Positions 17,435 to 27,230 are shown, counted from the stretch's first letter. The stretch: DNA of 64,000 bases from Ectothiorhodospiraceae bacterium (GCA_007134775.1 SLKC01000071.1:62001-126000), one strand, 5' to 3'. Numbers and translations: made by a program. Notes: generated from the sequence alone by a model not told the origin.

Positions 17435-18730
17435 ATGCAGGTTTCACTGGAACGCAAGGAAGGCCTGGAGCGCACGCTCCGGGTCGATATCCCGGGTGAA
17501 CGCGTGCAGAGCGCGGTGGACGAGAAACTCGGCGAGCTCGCGCGCAATGTCCGGCTCGATGGGTTTCGCCCGGGCAAGGTGCCCGTGCGCGTCGTGCGTA
17601 ACCGTTTCGGTGGGCAGGTGCGCCGTGAAGTTCTCGGCGAGCTGATGCAGTCGAGCCTGCAGGATGCGATTGCGCAGGAGGAGCTGCGCCCGGCTGGCAC
17701 GCCCTCGGTTGAGGCGGACGACGCCGATGACGGTGGCGTTACCTTTCGCGCCACGTTTGAGGTGATGCCTGAGGTCGAGGTCCAGGGGTTGACGGGAGTC
17801 ACGATCGAAAAGCCGGTCGCCGAGGTGACCGAGGGGGACGTCGACAACATGGTCGAGACGCTGCGCCAGCAGCGGCGGTCTTTCGAGGAGGTTGAGCGTC
17901 CGGCGGCCGAGGGGGATCAGGTCGTTATCGACTATATTGGCCGCCTCGACGGCGAGGCCTTCGAGGGCGGTAGTGGCCAGGATGCCCCGGTCGAACTCGG
18001 GGCGGGCCGGATGCTCGAAGATCTGGAGCAGGGCATCGTCGGCATGGCGGCTGGTGATACACGCACGGTCACCGTCTCCTTCCCTGAGGACTACCAGGCG
18101 AGCGAACTCGCCGGTCAGACCGTGGAGTTCGAGGTTACGGCGAAGTCGGTGCGCGAGCCCACGCTGCCGGAGGTCGACGCAGACTTCGCCCGTGGCTTTG
18201 GCATCGAGAGCGGCTCCCTTGAGGAGCTTCGCAGCAACCTGCGGGAGAACATGGAGCGGGAACTGCGCCAGACGTTGCGTGGTCAAGTAAAGGAGCGGGT
18301 GCTCAATGCACTGCTCGAGCAGAACGATATCGCGGTGCCTTCGCCCATGGTCGACGAGGAAATCGGGCGGATGCGCGAGCAGATGAAGCAGCGTCTCGGT
18401 GGGCAGATCCCCGATGAGCGCCTCAGCGATGAGATGTTCCGCGAGGAAGCCACGCGCCGCGTCAAGCTGGGCCTGCTGCTCGCTGAGGTCATCCGCGGCG
18501 CGGGTCTGACGGCCGATGCGGAGAAAGTCCGGACTCAGATCGAAGAGATCGCTTCCTCCTATGAGGAGCCGGAACAGGTCACCCAGTACTACTACGAGAA
18601 TCGTGAGGCCCTGTCCGGTGTCGAGGCCATAGTGGTCGAGGATCAGGCCGTCGAGCACCTGCTCGAGGAGGCCGAGGTCACGGAGCAGCCCAGCGACTTC
18701 GACACTGTCATGAATCGTAACGCCGGTTGA
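17435..18730 (+). CDS. tig: Trigger factor
   Basis: Trigger factor is the ribosome-bound chaperone and prolyl isomerase that meets nascent chains at the exit tunnel. The 431-residue protein has the N-terminal ribosome-binding domain with the signature GFRPGKVP (about residues 44-51), a central FKBP-type PPIase domain (about 150-245, [21 protein letters not shown]) and a long alpha-helical C-terminal chaperone domain. Length matches E. coli (432). It directly precedes clpP, the standard tig-clpP-clpX-lon order, with clpP starting 11 bases after the tig stop. Confidence 0.97.
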   Translation: MQVSLERKEGLERTLRVDIPGERVQSAVDEKLGELARNVRLDGFRPGKVPVRVVRNRFGGQVRREVLGELMQSSLQDAIAQEELRPAGTPSVEADDADDGGVTFRATFEVMPEVEVQGLTGVTIEKPVAEVTEGDVDNMVETLRQQRRSFEEVERPAAEGDQVVIDYIGRLDGEAFEGGSGQDAPVELGAGRMLEDLEQGIVGMAAGDTRTVTVSFPEDYQASELAGQTVEFEVTAKSVREPTLPEVDADFARGFGIESGSLEELRSNLRENMERELRQTLRGQVKERVLNALLEQNDIAVPSPMVDEEIGRMREQMKQRLGGQIPDERLSDEMFREEATRRVKLGLLLAEVIRGAGLTADAEKVRTQIEEIASSYEEPEQVTQYYYENREALSGVEAIVVEDQAVEHLLEEAEVTEQPSDFDTVMNRNAG

Positions 18731-18741
18731 AGGATTCCCAG

Positions 18742-19326
18742 ATGAATCTCGTCCCCATTGTTGTTGAGCAGACGCCGCGCGGCGAGCGCTCCTACGACAT
18801 TTTCTCGCGTCTGCTCAAGGAGCGCGTGGTCTTTATCGTGGGGCCGATCGAGGACCAGATGGCGAATCTGGTCGTGGCACAGCTTCTCTACCTGGAATCC
18901 GAAAACCCGGACAAGGACATCTCGCTCTACATCAATTCCCCGGGCGGGTCGGTGACCGCGGGTCTGTCGATCTACGACACGATCCAGTTCATCAAGCCCG
19001 ATGTGAACACGCTGTGCATCGGCCAGGCCGCCAGCATGGGCGCGCTCCTGCTGGCGAGCGGCACCCACGGCAAGCGCCACGTGCTCCCGCATTCGCGGGT
19101 GATGATCCATCAGCCGCTGGGGGGGTTCCAGGGGCAGGCGACGGATATCGACATCCACGCGCGGGAGATCCTTCAGACGCGCGATCGACTCAACCAGATC
19201 CTCGCGCATCATACCGGTCAGGCCATCGAGCAAGTGCGCGAGGATACCGAGCGGGATCACTTCATGAGCGCCGAGCGGGCCGTAGAGTATGGGCTGGCGG
19301 ACCGCGTGGTGGCGAGCCGGAATTGA
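18742..19326 (+). CDS. clpP: ATP-dependent Clp protease proteolytic subunit
   Basis: ClpP forms the tetradecameric serine-protease chamber that works with ClpX (next gene) or ClpA. The 194-residue product contains the catalytic Ser98 in GQAASMGA and His123 in MIHQP; the third catalytic residue, an Asp, is expected around position 172 near [14 protein letters not shown] 18742 is preferred because AAGGA lies 7 bases upstream; an in-frame TTG at 18727 overlapping the tig stop would add five residues. Unlike E. coli ClpP there is almost no propeptide with this start. Confidence 0.96.
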   Translation: MNLVPIVVEQTPRGERSYDIFSRLLKERVVFIVGPIEDQMANLVVAQLLYLESENPDKDISLYINSPGGSVTAGLSIYDTIQFIKPDVNTLCIGQAASMGALLLASGTHGKRHVLPHSRVMIHQPLGGFQGQATDIDIHAREILQTRDRLNQILAHHTGQAIEQVREDTERDHFMSAERAVEYGLADRVVASRN

Positions 19327-19370
19327 GTCGAACCGGGTCCCGTGTGTCGGTTCACCGGCGGGTGCCGGCC

Positions 19371-19408
19371 GCTTGTGGGGGCAGGCCTTGCAAAAGCCCC
19401 CGCAAAGC
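19371..19408 (+). terminator. Hairpin between clpP and clpX
   Basis: GGGGGC (19377-19382) pairs with GCCCCC (19396-19401), and flanking GCTTGT/GCAAAGC extends the stem with a bulge. No U-run follows. It lies in the 127-base clpP-clpX gap and could attenuate read-through or stabilise the upstream mRNA end. Confidence 0.45.
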
Positions 19409-19453
19409 GGCATTGTGAATATTGTGACCTGAGGGCTTCGGGGCCACCCCTTC

Positions 19454-20785
19454 ATGACCGATCATACCGATGACAGGCAGGACGGCGGTAAGCTGCTGTA
19501 CTGCTCCTTCTGCGGCAAGAGTCAGCACGAGGTGCGTAAGCTCATTGCCGGGCCGTCCGTGTTCATCTGCGATGAATGTGTCGATCTGTGCAACGACATC
19601 ATCCGCGAGGAGATGCAGGATGCCACGCGGGCGTCTACAACGCGGCTACCGCGGCCAAGCGAGATCAATGAAACGCTGGACGACTACGTGATCGGCCAGT
19701 CGTCGGCGAAGAAGATCCTCTCGGTGGCGGTCTACAACCACTACAAGCGGCTCGAGTTTCGCCAAGGCAAGGACGAGATCGAGCTGGCGAAGAGCAATAT
19801 CCTGCTGATCGGGCCGACGGGCTCGGGCAAGACGCTCCTCGCCGAGACCCTTGCGCGGTTGCTGAATGTGCCCTTCACCATCGCCGATGCCACGACGCTG
19901 ACGGAGGCGGGCTACGTCGGAGAGGATGTCGAGAACATCATCCAGAAGTTGCTGCAGAAATGTGACTACGATGTAGAGAAGGCACAAAACGGGATTGTCT
20001 ATATCGATGAGATCGACAAGATCTCGCGAAAGTCGGACAATCCTTCGATCACTCGGGATGTCTCGGGCGAGGGCGTGCAGCAGGCGCTGCTGAAGCTTAT
20101 GGAGGGGACCGTCGCGTCGGTGCCACCTCAGGGTGGACGTAAACATCCGCAGCAGGAGTTCCTGCAGGTGGATACCTCCAACATGCTGTTCATTGTCGGC
20201 GGGGCGTTTGCTGGCCTGGACCGGGTCATTCGGGATCGTTCCGACCACGGCGGGGTTGGGTTCGGCGCGGAAGTGAAGACTCGCGACGAGCGGCCCAATG
20301 TCGGCGAGGTCCTGCGCGATGTCGAGCCCGAAGACCTCATCAGTTACGGCCTGATCCCCGAGTTCGTCGGGCGCTTGCCCGTGGTTGCGACACTCGAGGA
20401 GCTGGACGCGGATGCCCTGGTCCGCATTTTGACCGAGCCGAAGAATGCCATCATCAAGCAGTACGCCAAGCTGTTTGAGATGGAAGGCTGCGAGTTCGAG
20501 ATGCGCGAGTCGGCGCTCTACGAAATCGCACATAAGGCGATGGCGCGTAATACCGGCGCCCGCGGGCTGCGTACGATCATCGAGGGCGTACTGCTCGACA
20601 CCATGTACGAACTGCCGTCACTCTCCGGTGTGCGCCGGGTCATCGTCGATGACGCGGTCGTGCGCGGTGAGGCCTCTCCCTACCTCCTGCTCGAAGGGCG
20701 CGAGAACGATCCGATCCGGGTCGAGGATGCCCCGCGCAGTCAGGAATTGGAACCGTCCTATCGCCGTGCCGCCTCGGACGAGTGA
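19454..20785 (+). CDS. clpX: ATP-dependent Clp protease ATP-binding subunit ClpX
   Basis: ClpX is the hexameric AAA+ unfoldase feeding ClpP and also remodels protein complexes. The 443-residue protein has the N-terminal C4 zinc-binding domain (CSFCGKSQ ... CDECVDLC, about residues 16-41), Walker A GPTGSGKT (about 117-124), Walker [11 protein letters not shown], and the pore and sensor regions followed by the small domain with [13 protein letters not shown]. It follows clpP after 127 bases, long enough to hold its own promoter. Length and motifs are entirely regular. Confidence 0.98.
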   Translation: MTDHTDDRQDGGKLLYCSFCGKSQHEVRKLIAGPSVFICDECVDLCNDIIREEMQDATRASTTRLPRPSEINETLDDYVIGQSSAKKILSVAVYNHYKRLEFRQGKDEIELAKSNILLIGPTGSGKTLLAETLARLLNVPFTIADATTLTEAGYVGEDVENIIQKLLQKCDYDVEKAQNGIVYIDEIDKISRKSDNPSITRDVSGEGVQQALLKLMEGTVASVPPQGGRKHPQQEFLQVDTSNMLFIVGGAFAGLDRVIRDRSDHGGVGFGAEVKTRDERPNVGEVLRDVEPEDLISYGLIPEFVGRLPVVATLEELDADALVRILTEPKNAIIKQYAKLFEMEGCEFEMRESALYEIAHKAMARNTGARGLRTIIEGVLLDTMYELPSLSGVRRVIVDDAVVRGEASPYLLLEGRENDPIRVEDAPRSQELEPSYRRAASDE

Positions 20786-20805
20786 CCTGCGCGCTCGTTC
20801 GCTGG

Positions 20806-20834
20806 GTTGAAAGGCGCCTGCCCGCGCCCCATCT
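20806..20834 (+). promoter_or_regulatory. Sigma-32 (heat-shock) promoter for lon
   Basis: GTTGAAA (20806-20812) and CCCCATCT (20827-20834) are separated by 14 bases. This closely matches the sigma-32 consensus (CTTGAAA, 13-17 bases, CCCCATNT) and lies in the clpX-lon gap. lon is a classic heat-shock gene, so the assignment fits. Start expected near 20841, about 45 bases before the GTG. Confidence 0.75.
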
Positions 20835-20886
20835 AAGGGTCTGAGAGCCCATCCGGCTGATATCAGACTGTTCTCCAGGAGTTCCA

Positions 20887-23358
20887 GTGGAATCTAACGA
20901 ATCCAACCAGTATCCGGCTTCTACCGACGCATTGCCTGTTCTGCCGCTGCGCGATGTGGTCGTCTACCCCCATATGGTGATCCCGCTCTTCGTTGGCCGG
21001 GAGAAGTCGATCCGTGCACTCGATGCCGGCATGTCCGGTGGCAAGCAAATCCTGCTGGTGGCGCAGAAGAGCGCCGACACGGATGACCCCGGTCCCGATG
21101 ACATGCACGAGATCGGGACGCTCGCGACGATCCTGCAGCTTCTCAAGCTGCCCGACGGTACCATCAAGGTGCTTGTCGAGGGCGCTCGCCGTGCACGGCT
21201 GCGCGATCTGACGAACGTCGACGAGGACTATTATATCGCGAGCGCCGACGTCATCGACGAGACAGCCGTGGACGACGAGCGTGAACAGCAGGTGCTGATT
21301 CGATCTCTCATCAATGTATTCGAACAGTATGTCAAGCTGAACAAGAAGGTGCCCCAGGAGGTGCTGAACTCGCTGCAGGGCATCGAGGACGCCTCGCGGC
21401 TGGCTGATACCGTCGCAGCGCATATGGCGCTGAAGCTTGAGGAGAAGCAGAACTTGCTCGAGATCGCCGATATCCGCGCGCGTCTTGAGCGCCTCATGGC
21501 CCTGATTGAGGGGGAACTCGATCTGTTACAGATCGAGAAGCGTCTGCGCGGTCGTGTCAAGCAGCAGATGGAGAAGAGTCAACGCGAGTACTATCTGAAT
21601 GAACAGATGAAGGCCATCCAGAAGGAGATGGGGGATCTCGAGGATGGCGGTAATGAAGCCGATGAGCTGCAGGAGAAAATCCGCAAGGCAGGCATGACCA
21701 AGGAGGCCCGGGAGAAGGCCGAGACGGAGCTCGGGAAGCTGCGAATGATGTCGCCGATGTCGGCCGAGGCATCAGTGGTCCGTAACTACATAGAAACCCT
21801 GGTCAACGTGCCGTGGAACAAACGCTCGCGCGTTCGGCATGATCTGGCGAAGGCCGAGGAGATCCTCGACGAGGATCACTACGGCCTGGAGAAGGTCAAG
21901 GAACGGATTCTTGAATACCTTGCCGTGCAGCAGCGCGTGCGCAAGATTAAGGGACCGATCCTGTGCCTTGTGGGGCCGCCCGGTGTCGGCAAGACATCGA
22001 TCGGGCGCTCGATTGCGCGCGCAACGAATCGGAAATTCGGCCGGATGTCCCTCGGTGGTGTCCGTGATGAGGCAGAGATCCGTGGCCATCGGCGGACCTA
22101 TATCGGGTCGATGCCGGGCAAGATCATCCAGACATTGTCCCGGGTGGGCAAGAGAAACCCGCTGTTCCTCCTCGACGAGATCGATAAGATGTCGATGGAT
22201 TTTCGAGGAGATCCCGCCTCCGCGCTGCTGGAAGTCCTCGATCCGGAGCAGAATCATACGTTCCAGGATCACTACCTGGAGGTCGATTTCGATTTGTCGC
22301 AGGTGATGTTCGTTGCAACCGCGAACACGACTCATATCCCCGCGGCCTTGATTGATCGCATGGAAGTCATCCGTTTGCCCGGGTATACGGAGGACGAAAA
22401 GGTTGCTATTGCGCGCAAGTATCTTATTCCCAAGCAGATGAAGAACAATGGCCTGCGCGAGGGAGAACTCACCGTCGATGATGACACGATCCGCGAGGTG
22501 GTGCGGACCTATACTCGTGAGGCCGGCGTCAGAAACCTCGAACGGGAAGTGGCCAAGATCTGTCGTAAGGTGGTCAAGGAGCTCCAACGCGGAGATCGTG
22601 AAGGGGCGGTCGAGGTCACTCAGAACAATCTGGAAGACTATCTCGGCGTGCAACGCTACCGCTACGGCCGGGCCGAGGAGGCGGACCGGATCGGGCAAGT
22701 GACGGGACTCGCATGGACCGAGACCGGTGGCGAGCTGCTGACGATCGAATCGGCGGTGATGCCGTTCGGCAAGGGCCGGCAACACTATACCGGCCACCTC
22801 GGTGATGTGATGCAGGAGTCCATTCGGGCCGCCATGACCGTAATCCGGAGTCGTGCGCCCCAACTCGGACTCAAGCCCGGCTTCCATGAATCGATGGACG
22901 TTCACATTCACGTACCGGAAGGGGCGACGCCGAAGGATGGTCCGAGTGCCGGCATTGGCATGTGCACAGCGCTGCTGTCCGCCCTGACGGCGATCCCGGT
23001 GCGCGCCGATGTGGGCATGACCGGGGAGATCACCCTGCGTGGTGAGGTGCTGCCCATTGGCGGGCTCAAGGAAAAGCTGTTGGCGGCTCATCGCGGAGGA
23101 CTTTCGACGATCGTGATTCCGAGGGAAAATGAGAAGGATCTGAGGGATATCCCGGAGAACATCCGGGAAAGCCTGGATATCCGCCCGGTGCGGTGGATCG
23201 ACGAAGTCTTCGAAGTCGCCCTGCAGCGCGCGCCGACGCCGCTGACACCGGAAGAGCTGGCCGAGGCGGAACGCGAGGCCGCGGCAGCCGCTTCTGGCGG
23301 GCACCATCGCAGCAGTAGTGATGAGCCGGATTCATCCGGACCGGTTCGACGCCACTGA
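20887..23358 (+). CDS. lon: ATP-dependent Lon protease
   Basis: Lon is a homo-oligomeric AAA+ serine protease degrading misfolded and regulatory proteins. The 823-residue product shows the N-terminal LAN domain ([15 protein letters not shown]), a coiled-coil/helical region, an AAA+ module with Walker [10 protein letters not shown] and Walker [10 protein letters not shown], and the C-terminal protease domain with the catalytic Ser in PKDGPSAG and a downstream Lys in [10 protein letters not shown]. The C-terminus is a short Ala/Ser/His-rich tail. The start is GTG 20887, behind AGGAG. Upstream lies a sigma-32-like promoter. Confidence 0.98.
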   Translation: MESNESNQYPASTDALPVLPLRDVVVYPHMVIPLFVGREKSIRALDAGMSGGKQILLVAQKSADTDDPGPDDMHEIGTLATILQLLKLPDGTIKVLVEGARRARLRDLTNVDEDYYIASADVIDETAVDDEREQQVLIRSLINVFEQYVKLNKKVPQEVLNSLQGIEDASRLADTVAAHMALKLEEKQNLLEIADIRARLERLMALIEGELDLLQIEKRLRGRVKQQMEKSQREYYLNEQMKAIQKEMGDLEDGGNEADELQEKIRKAGMTKEAREKAETELGKLRMMSPMSAEASVVRNYIETLVNVPWNKRSRVRHDLAKAEEILDEDHYGLEKVKERILEYLAVQQRVRKIKGPILCLVGPPGVGKTSIGRSIARATNRKFGRMSLGGVRDEAEIRGHRRTYIGSMPGKIIQTLSRVGKRNPLFLLDEIDKMSMDFRGDPASALLEVLDPEQNHTFQDHYLEVDFDLSQVMFVATANTTHIPAALIDRMEVIRLPGYTEDEKVAIARKYLIPKQMKNNGLREGELTVDDDTIREVVRTYTREAGVRNLEREVAKICRKVVKELQRGDREGAVEVTQNNLEDYLGVQRYRYGRAEEADRIGQVTGLAWTETGGELLTIESAVMPFGKGRQHYTGHLGDVMQESIRAAMTVIRSRAPQLGLKPGFHESMDVHIHVPEGATPKDGPSAGIGMCTALLSALTAIPVRADVGMTGEITLRGEVLPIGGLKEKLLAAHRGGLSTIVIPRENEKDLRDIPENIRESLDIRPVRWIDEVFEVALQRAPTPLTPEELAEAEREAAAAASGGHHRSSSDEPDSSGPVRRH

Positions 23359-23446
23359 TCGGCTCGATCGGCTCTTTCCAAGTATGGGGGATCGCACTTA
23401 TACTACGAGGCCGTGGCGCTGGGGAATCTGACTCGCTCGGCCCGCG

Positions 23447-23476
23447 TTGACACCCGCGAAACGCGGTTGCTATAAA
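23447..23476 (+). promoter_or_regulatory. Near-consensus sigma-70 promoter for hupB
   Basis: A perfect TTGACA (23447-23452), an 18-base spacer and TATAAA (23471-23476). The spacer contains the small palindrome CGCGAAACGCG, a possible operator. It drives hupB and probably the two tRNA genes that follow. Confidence 0.75.
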
Positions 23477-23509
23477 AGCTGCGGGATGTGCGACGCGTTT
23501 CCCGGAGAT

Positions 23510-23534
23510 CGCCGCTGTAGCACGCAGCGCGGCG
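23510..23534 (+). other. Hairpin 1 in the hupB leader
   Basis: CGCCGCTG (23510-23517) can pair with CAGC-GC-GGCG (23525-23534), with a two-base bulge and a 7-base loop. Both arms are GC-rich. Seen by eye; not folded computationally. Confidence 0.5.
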
Positions 23535-23547
23535 ACGTGTTCGGGGG

Positions 23548-23581
23548 GATCACTCTTTTAGCCCTGAAGGATGGAGTGATC
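23548..23581 (+). other. Hairpin 2 in the hupB leader (8-bp perfect inverted repeat)
   Basis: GATCACTC (23548-23555) and GAGTGATC (23574-23581) form a perfect 8-bp stem around an 18-base loop. It lies 82 bases before the hupB ATG. It could be an RNA structure or a protein-binding site. No U-run follows, so it is not an obvious terminator. Confidence 0.55.
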
Positions 23582-23662
23582 TCTGCGTGGCAACGTGGTG
23601 CGCACGAGCGGCAGGTGTCCATCCCGGTTCTGCCATCACAACAATCGCTGAGGGATAACTGC

Positions 23663-23935
23663 ATGAATAAATCCGAGCTTGTAGAAGCTGTAGCCGAGCG
23701 AGCGGATATTTCGAAGGCCGCTGCCGGCAGGGCTGTCGATGCAATGGTCGACGTCATTGGCGACACCCTGCGCCAAGGCGACCAGGTGACGCTGGTTGGA
23801 TTCGGTACCTTCCTCACCCGTCAGCGGGAGGCTCGTCAGGGGCGCAATCCGCGCACCGGTGAAACGATCAACATCAAGGCGTCGCGTGTGCCCAGTTTCA
23901 AGGCTGGCAAAGCGCTTAAAGATGCCGTAAACTAG
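23663..23935 (+). CDS. hupB: DNA-binding protein HU-beta
   Basis: HU is the small histone-like nucleoid protein that binds and bends DNA. The 90-residue product has the HU/IHF signature: N-terminal [18 protein letters not shown], the core [12 protein letters not shown] and the DNA-binding arm [14 protein letters not shown], ending [14 protein letters not shown] 23663 gives exactly the family length (90); the frame is open upstream to 23447 but that part is leader. Position after lon is the standard lon-hupB order. tRNA-Val begins only 14 bases after the stop codon. Confidence 0.97.
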   Translation: MNKSELVEAVAERADISKAAAGRAVDAMVDVIGDTLRQGDQVTLVGFGTFLTRQREARQGRNPRTGETINIKASRVPSFKAGKALKDAVN

Positions 23936-23949
23936 CGCCCGCGCTAGCG

Positions 23950-24025
23950 GGGTGCTTAGCTCAGCTGGGAGAGCGTCGCCCTTACAAGGCGAATGTCGGG
24001 GGTTCAAGTCCCTCAGCACCCACCA
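23950..24025 (+). tRNA. tRNA-Val(TAC)
   Basis: Acceptor GGGTGCT/AGCACCC, discriminator A, encoded CCA. Anticodon stem TCGCC/GGCGA with loop CTTACAA gives anticodon TAC. It lies 14 bases after hupB and 7 bases before tRNA-Asp, so it probably depends on the hupB promoter. Confidence 0.97.
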
Positions 24026-24032
24026 CGGATTC

Positions 24033-24109
24033 GGAGCGGTAGTTCAGTTGGTTAGAATACCGGCCTGTCACGCCGGGGGTCGCGGGTTCGAGTCCCGTCC
24101 GCTCCGCCA
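24033..24109 (+). tRNA. tRNA-Asp(GTC)
   Basis: Acceptor GGAGCGG/CCGCTCC, discriminator G, encoded CCA. Anticodon stem CCGGC/GCCGG with loop CTGTCAC gives anticodon GTC. A strong terminator follows 11 bases later. Confidence 0.97.
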
Positions 24110-24120
24110 TATGTACCGAG

Positions 24121-24166
24121 TGACAGGAGGGCGATGACGCCCTCCTGTCACTATATTCTGTTCTTT
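24121..24166 (+). terminator. Rho-independent terminator after the hupB-tRNA unit
   Basis: A perfect 13-bp stem (24121-24133 with 24138-24150) closes an ATGA loop and is followed by a T-rich stretch (TATATTCTGTTCTTT). This is the clearest intrinsic terminator in the window and separates hupB-tRNA-Val-tRNA-Asp from ppiD. Confidence 0.85.
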
Positions 24167-24200
24167 ACGGGGCCTGGCTCCTCGCAAGCCGAGTTGATCA

Positions 24201-26147
24201 ATGCTGCAGGCATTCAGCGACCGTATCCGCAATAGCCGCTGGCTCGGCTACCTCATCGTCGCTGTTATCTCCGTTCCTTTTGCGCTCTGGGGCGTTCAGG
24301 CCTACTTCACCGGGGCAGCACCCGATGAGGTTGCTGAGGTCAATGGCAGCCCGATTTCGACGCAGTTGTTCGACCGCCAAGTGGGTGAACGACGCCAAGA
24401 GTTGCGTGAGCGGTTCGATGGTGAACTGCCCGACGATTTCGATGATATGGAGCTGCGGCGGCGTGTCCTCGATGAACTGATCGATCGGGAGGTGATCGCC
24501 CAGGCTGCTGCAAGTCTGGGGATGATTGCGAGCGACCAGCGTGTCGCACAGATGATCCGCAGTCAGGAGTTCTTCCAGCGCGATGGCCAGTTCGACCCCG
24601 AACTCTATCGCCAGGTTCTGTCACGTAGCGGGATTCGGCCGAGTGAGTACGAGGCGGATATGCGTCGCAGCGACCGCGTGCAGCAACTGCAGGGCGGCGT
24701 CATGGGCTCGGCCTTTACGCTCCCCTCGGAAGCGCGACATCTGGCAACGCTGGAGGGACAGCAGCGCGAGGTAAGCGTCGTTCGCATCGCCGATGAGACC
24801 CTCTTGGGGCGAGTTTCCGTCAGCGATGACGAAGTGCGTGCCTTCTACGATGCCAATGCTGAGCGCTTCCAGACACCGCGGCAGCGGCGCGTAGCCTATC
24901 TTGAACTTGACCGGGACGCTCTGGCTGAAACGATCGATGTAACGGCAGAGGAGATCGAGGCGGAGTACCGGGAGCGGGTGCAGCGCGAAGAGGAGGAGTC
25001 GGTACGCCACGCCTCGCATATCCTGCTGGAGCTGGAGCCGGATGCCGATCCCGAGCGGGAGTCGGAGGTGCGGCGCAGGCTAGAAGAACTCCGTGAGCGG
25101 ATCGTGGGAGGCGAGGACTTCGCCGAACTGGCTCGTGAGTATTCCAACGATCCAGCTTCAGCGCCGGATGGGGGCGACCTCGGTGCCATCTCACCGGGCG
25201 AGATGGTAGATGAATTCGATGATGCGCTCTTTGCCCTGGAAGAAGAAGCGGCGCTGAGTGAGCCAGTCCGCACGCGTTTCGGTTACCACCTCATCCAGGT
25301 CACGCATATCGATGAACCGGAAGGGCCAACGCTCGCCGATTTGCGTGATGAGATCCGGCGAGATCTGCAGCAGCGACAGGCAGAGGAGTTCTTTTTCGAC
25401 CGAGTCGATGCCCTGGTCAATGCCGCTTACGAGAATCCGGGGAGTCTCGAGCCGGCGGCTGAAGCCAGTGGGCTCGAGATCCGCGAAAGCGAGTGGATGA
25501 GTCGCGAATCCGGTGAGGGGATTGGTGGCCATCCGGCGATTCGCGAAGCCGCCTTCGTGGACGAGGGAGTCAGTGAAGGGTACAACAGTGATGTGATCGA
25601 GCTCGATGACCGGCACGTGGCGGTCATTCGCCTGCTCGAGGAGCAGGAGCCGGAGCCCATTCCCTTCGATGAGGTGGAAGAATCCGTCCGCGAAGAGCTG
25701 CAATCCGCGCAGATTGAGGAGCTTCGAAACGACTGGTTGCGTGAAGTCCGCGAACGATTGGATGCGGGTGAATCACTGGACGAACTGGCAGCGCGTGATG
25801 AGCCAGCGATTTCGATTGATGGGCCTGATTCCGTTCGCTTTGGTGATGCCGCGGAGGTCGCCCCCTTCGAGCCCTCGGTACTTGACCGCGCGTTCGCCCT
25901 TCCCGTGCCGGATGATACAACGCGCCCCAGCGTCGATGAGGTGGAGCATGACGGCAGACCTGCGTTGGTCGTGGTGCATGAGGTCGAATACCCTGAGCCT
26001 ACGACCGAGCATGTCGCACAATTCGAGCATCTGCTCGAGCGCGTTGTGACAAATGCGGAGATGGGGGCGTGGATGGCGACGCTGCGCAGCCAGGCCGATA
26101 TCGAGATCAACGAGCGCCGACTACGCCGTGGTGCTCGGGATCAATAG
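24201..26147 (+). CDS. ppiD: Membrane-anchored periplasmic folding chaperone PpiD (parvulin-like)
   Basis: PpiD is an inner-membrane-anchored periplasmic chaperone near the Sec translocon that helps newly exported proteins fold. The 648-residue product has one N-terminal membrane anchor (about residues 16-34), a SurA_N-type chaperone region (about 40-200), a parvulin rotamase domain (about 270-370; VRHASHILLELE, GGDLGAISPGEM, FGYHLIQV) and a second SurA/PpiD-like C-terminal region. The protein is notably acidic. Its position right after hupB and tRNAs matches E. coli (lon-hupB-ppiD). fabI is convergent. Confidence 0.94.
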   Translation: MLQAFSDRIRNSRWLGYLIVAVISVPFALWGVQAYFTGAAPDEVAEVNGSPISTQLFDRQVGERRQELRERFDGELPDDFDDMELRRRVLDELIDREVIAQAAASLGMIASDQRVAQMIRSQEFFQRDGQFDPELYRQVLSRSGIRPSEYEADMRRSDRVQQLQGGVMGSAFTLPSEARHLATLEGQQREVSVVRIADETLLGRVSVSDDEVRAFYDANAERFQTPRQRRVAYLELDRDALAETIDVTAEEIEAEYRERVQREEEESVRHASHILLELEPDADPERESEVRRRLEELRERIVGGEDFAELAREYSNDPASAPDGGDLGAISPGEMVDEFDDALFALEEEAALSEPVRTRFGYHLIQVTHIDEPEGPTLADLRDEIRRDLQQRQAEEFFFDRVDALVNAAYENPGSLEPAAEASGLEIRESEWMSRESGEGIGGHPAIREAAFVDEGVSEGYNSDVIELDDRHVAVIRLLEEQEPEPIPFDEVEESVREELQSAQIEELRNDWLREVRERLDAGESLDELAARDEPAISIDGPDSVRFGDAAEVAPFEPSVLDRAFALPVPDDTTRPSVDEVEHDGRPALVVVHEVEYPEPTTEHVAQFEHLLERVVTNAEMGAWMATLRSQADIEINERRLRRGARDQ

Positions 26148-26152
26148 CCACG

Positions 26153-26170
26153 ACCCTAGCCCAAGGGTTT
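26153..26170. terminator. Weak hairpin between convergent ppiD and fabI
   Basis: ACCCT (26153-26157) and AGGGT (26164-26168) form a 5-bp stem followed by TT, six bases after the ppiD stop. Weak; the rest of the 128-base gap shows nothing else. Confidence 0.3.
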
Positions 26171-26275
26171 CATAGCGGCACCCCGCGCTGTTCGGATTTT
26201 CGCTACCGAGTGCGATATCAATAACGTCGCGCGAGCGGATCGTTCCGGATACCGTGCGGGGGCATTGCACCGCCC

Positions 26276-27058
26276 TCAGGTGGAACTGAAGGCGGTGATG
26301 TTGAAACCGGCATCGACGTATAGGACTTCGCCTGTGACTCCTCGGGCAAGGTCGGAGCAGAGAAACGCGGCGGCGTTACCCACATCCTCTATGGAGACAT
26401 TGCGCCGCAGCGGTGAATCGCGCTCGGTGCGCTCCAACATGCTACGGAAATCACCGATGCCGGCGGCGGCGAGCGTGCGTATCGGCCCTGCGGATATGGC
26501 GTTCACCCGCACCCCTTCGGGGCCGAGCGCATACGCGAGATATCGGGTATTCGCTTCCAGGCTCGCTTTGGCCACGCCCATGACGTTGTAGTTGGGCATC
26601 ACGCGCTGTGCCCCAAGGTAGGAGAGCGTCAGCATTGCAGCATCGCGTTCGCGCATCAGCGGGCGGAGGGCCTTACCCAGCGCCGCGAAGCTATATGAGC
26701 TGATATCGTGCGCCTGGCTGAACCCTTCGCGTGTCAGGTGCTCCAGATAATCGCCCTCAAGGTGATCACGTGGGGCAAATGCAACTGCGTGCACGACGAT
26801 GTCGACATGCCCCCAGCGCTCCTCCACATTGCGCGCGACATCCTCGATCTGTCCGTCATCACTGACATCGAGCGGAAGAAGGAAGTCGGACTCTAGTGAT
26901 TGTGCCAGCTCGCCGACTCGCGGGGCGAGTCGCTCGTTCTGGTAGGTGAAGGCGAGTTCGGCACCCTGGGCATGCATGGCCTCAGCGATACCATAGGCGA
27001 TCGAGCGCTTGCTCGCGACGCCGACGATCAGTGCACGTTTACCGGTCAGAAAGCCCAT
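26276..27058 (-). CDS. fabI: Enoyl-[acyl-carrier-protein] reductase (NADH) FabI
   Basis: FabI reduces trans-2-enoyl-ACP in the last step of each fatty-acid elongation cycle. The 260-residue short-chain dehydrogenase shows the FabI nucleotide motif [21 protein letters not shown], the catalytic Tyr-x6-Lys in [11 protein letters not shown] and the substrate-binding [13 protein letters not shown]. Start [10 protein letters not shown] at 27058 matches E. coli FabI; an ATG two codons upstream (27064) is equally possible. This Ser/Tyr/Lys pattern is the triclosan-sensitive FabI type. It is divergent from pdxJ across a structured intergenic region. Confidence 0.96.
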   Translation of the reverse strand: MGFLTGKRALIVGVASKRSIAYGIAEAMHAQGAELAFTYQNERLAPRVGELAQSLESDFLLPLDVSDDGQIEDVARNVEERWGHVDIVVHAVAFAPRDHLEGDYLEHLTREGFSQAHDISSYSFAALGKALRPLMRERDAAMLTLSYLGAQRVMPNYNVMGVAKASLEANTRYLAYALGPEGVRVNAISAGPIRTLAAAGIGDFRSMLERTERDSPLRRNVSIEDVGNAAAFLCSDLARGVTGEVLYVDAGFNITAFSST

Positions 27059-27174
27059 TCGCATGATTCCGTTGTAGCCGTCGTTGTGCTGCATGATAGT
27101 GCACGCACTTCCCCCTGGACAAATCCTGCGTGCAGGAATCCCGGGGGCGCCCGTGCCGGTGCCCGGTATGCCCT

Positions 27175-27230
27175 CAACGGTAGTACGGCAGGCTGTTGCT
27201 GGCGGCAGGCCGCATCGCCTGCTACCGTTG
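27175..27230 (+). repeat. Nested inverted repeat in the fabI-pdxJ divergent region
   Basis: CAACGGTAG (27175-27183) is perfectly complementary to CTACCGTTG (27222-27230). Inside it CAGGC (27189-27193) pairs with GCCTG (27217-27221), and the loop contains GCGGC/GCCGC. The element lies 43 bases before the pdxJ ATG and could be a folded leader or a binding site for a dimeric regulator. Confidence 0.55.

Larger units (their letters stand above)
23359..23662 (+). other. lon-hupB intergenic region: promoter and structured hupB leader
   Basis: This 304-base stretch has no convincing protein gene. It holds a strong promoter (23447-23476), two hairpins (23510-23534 and 23548-23581) and then a leader running to the hupB ATG. 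From the predicted start near 23484 the leader would be about 180 nt, unusually long for hupB. A weaker -10-like TATACT lies at 23399-23404. Confidence 0.7.
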
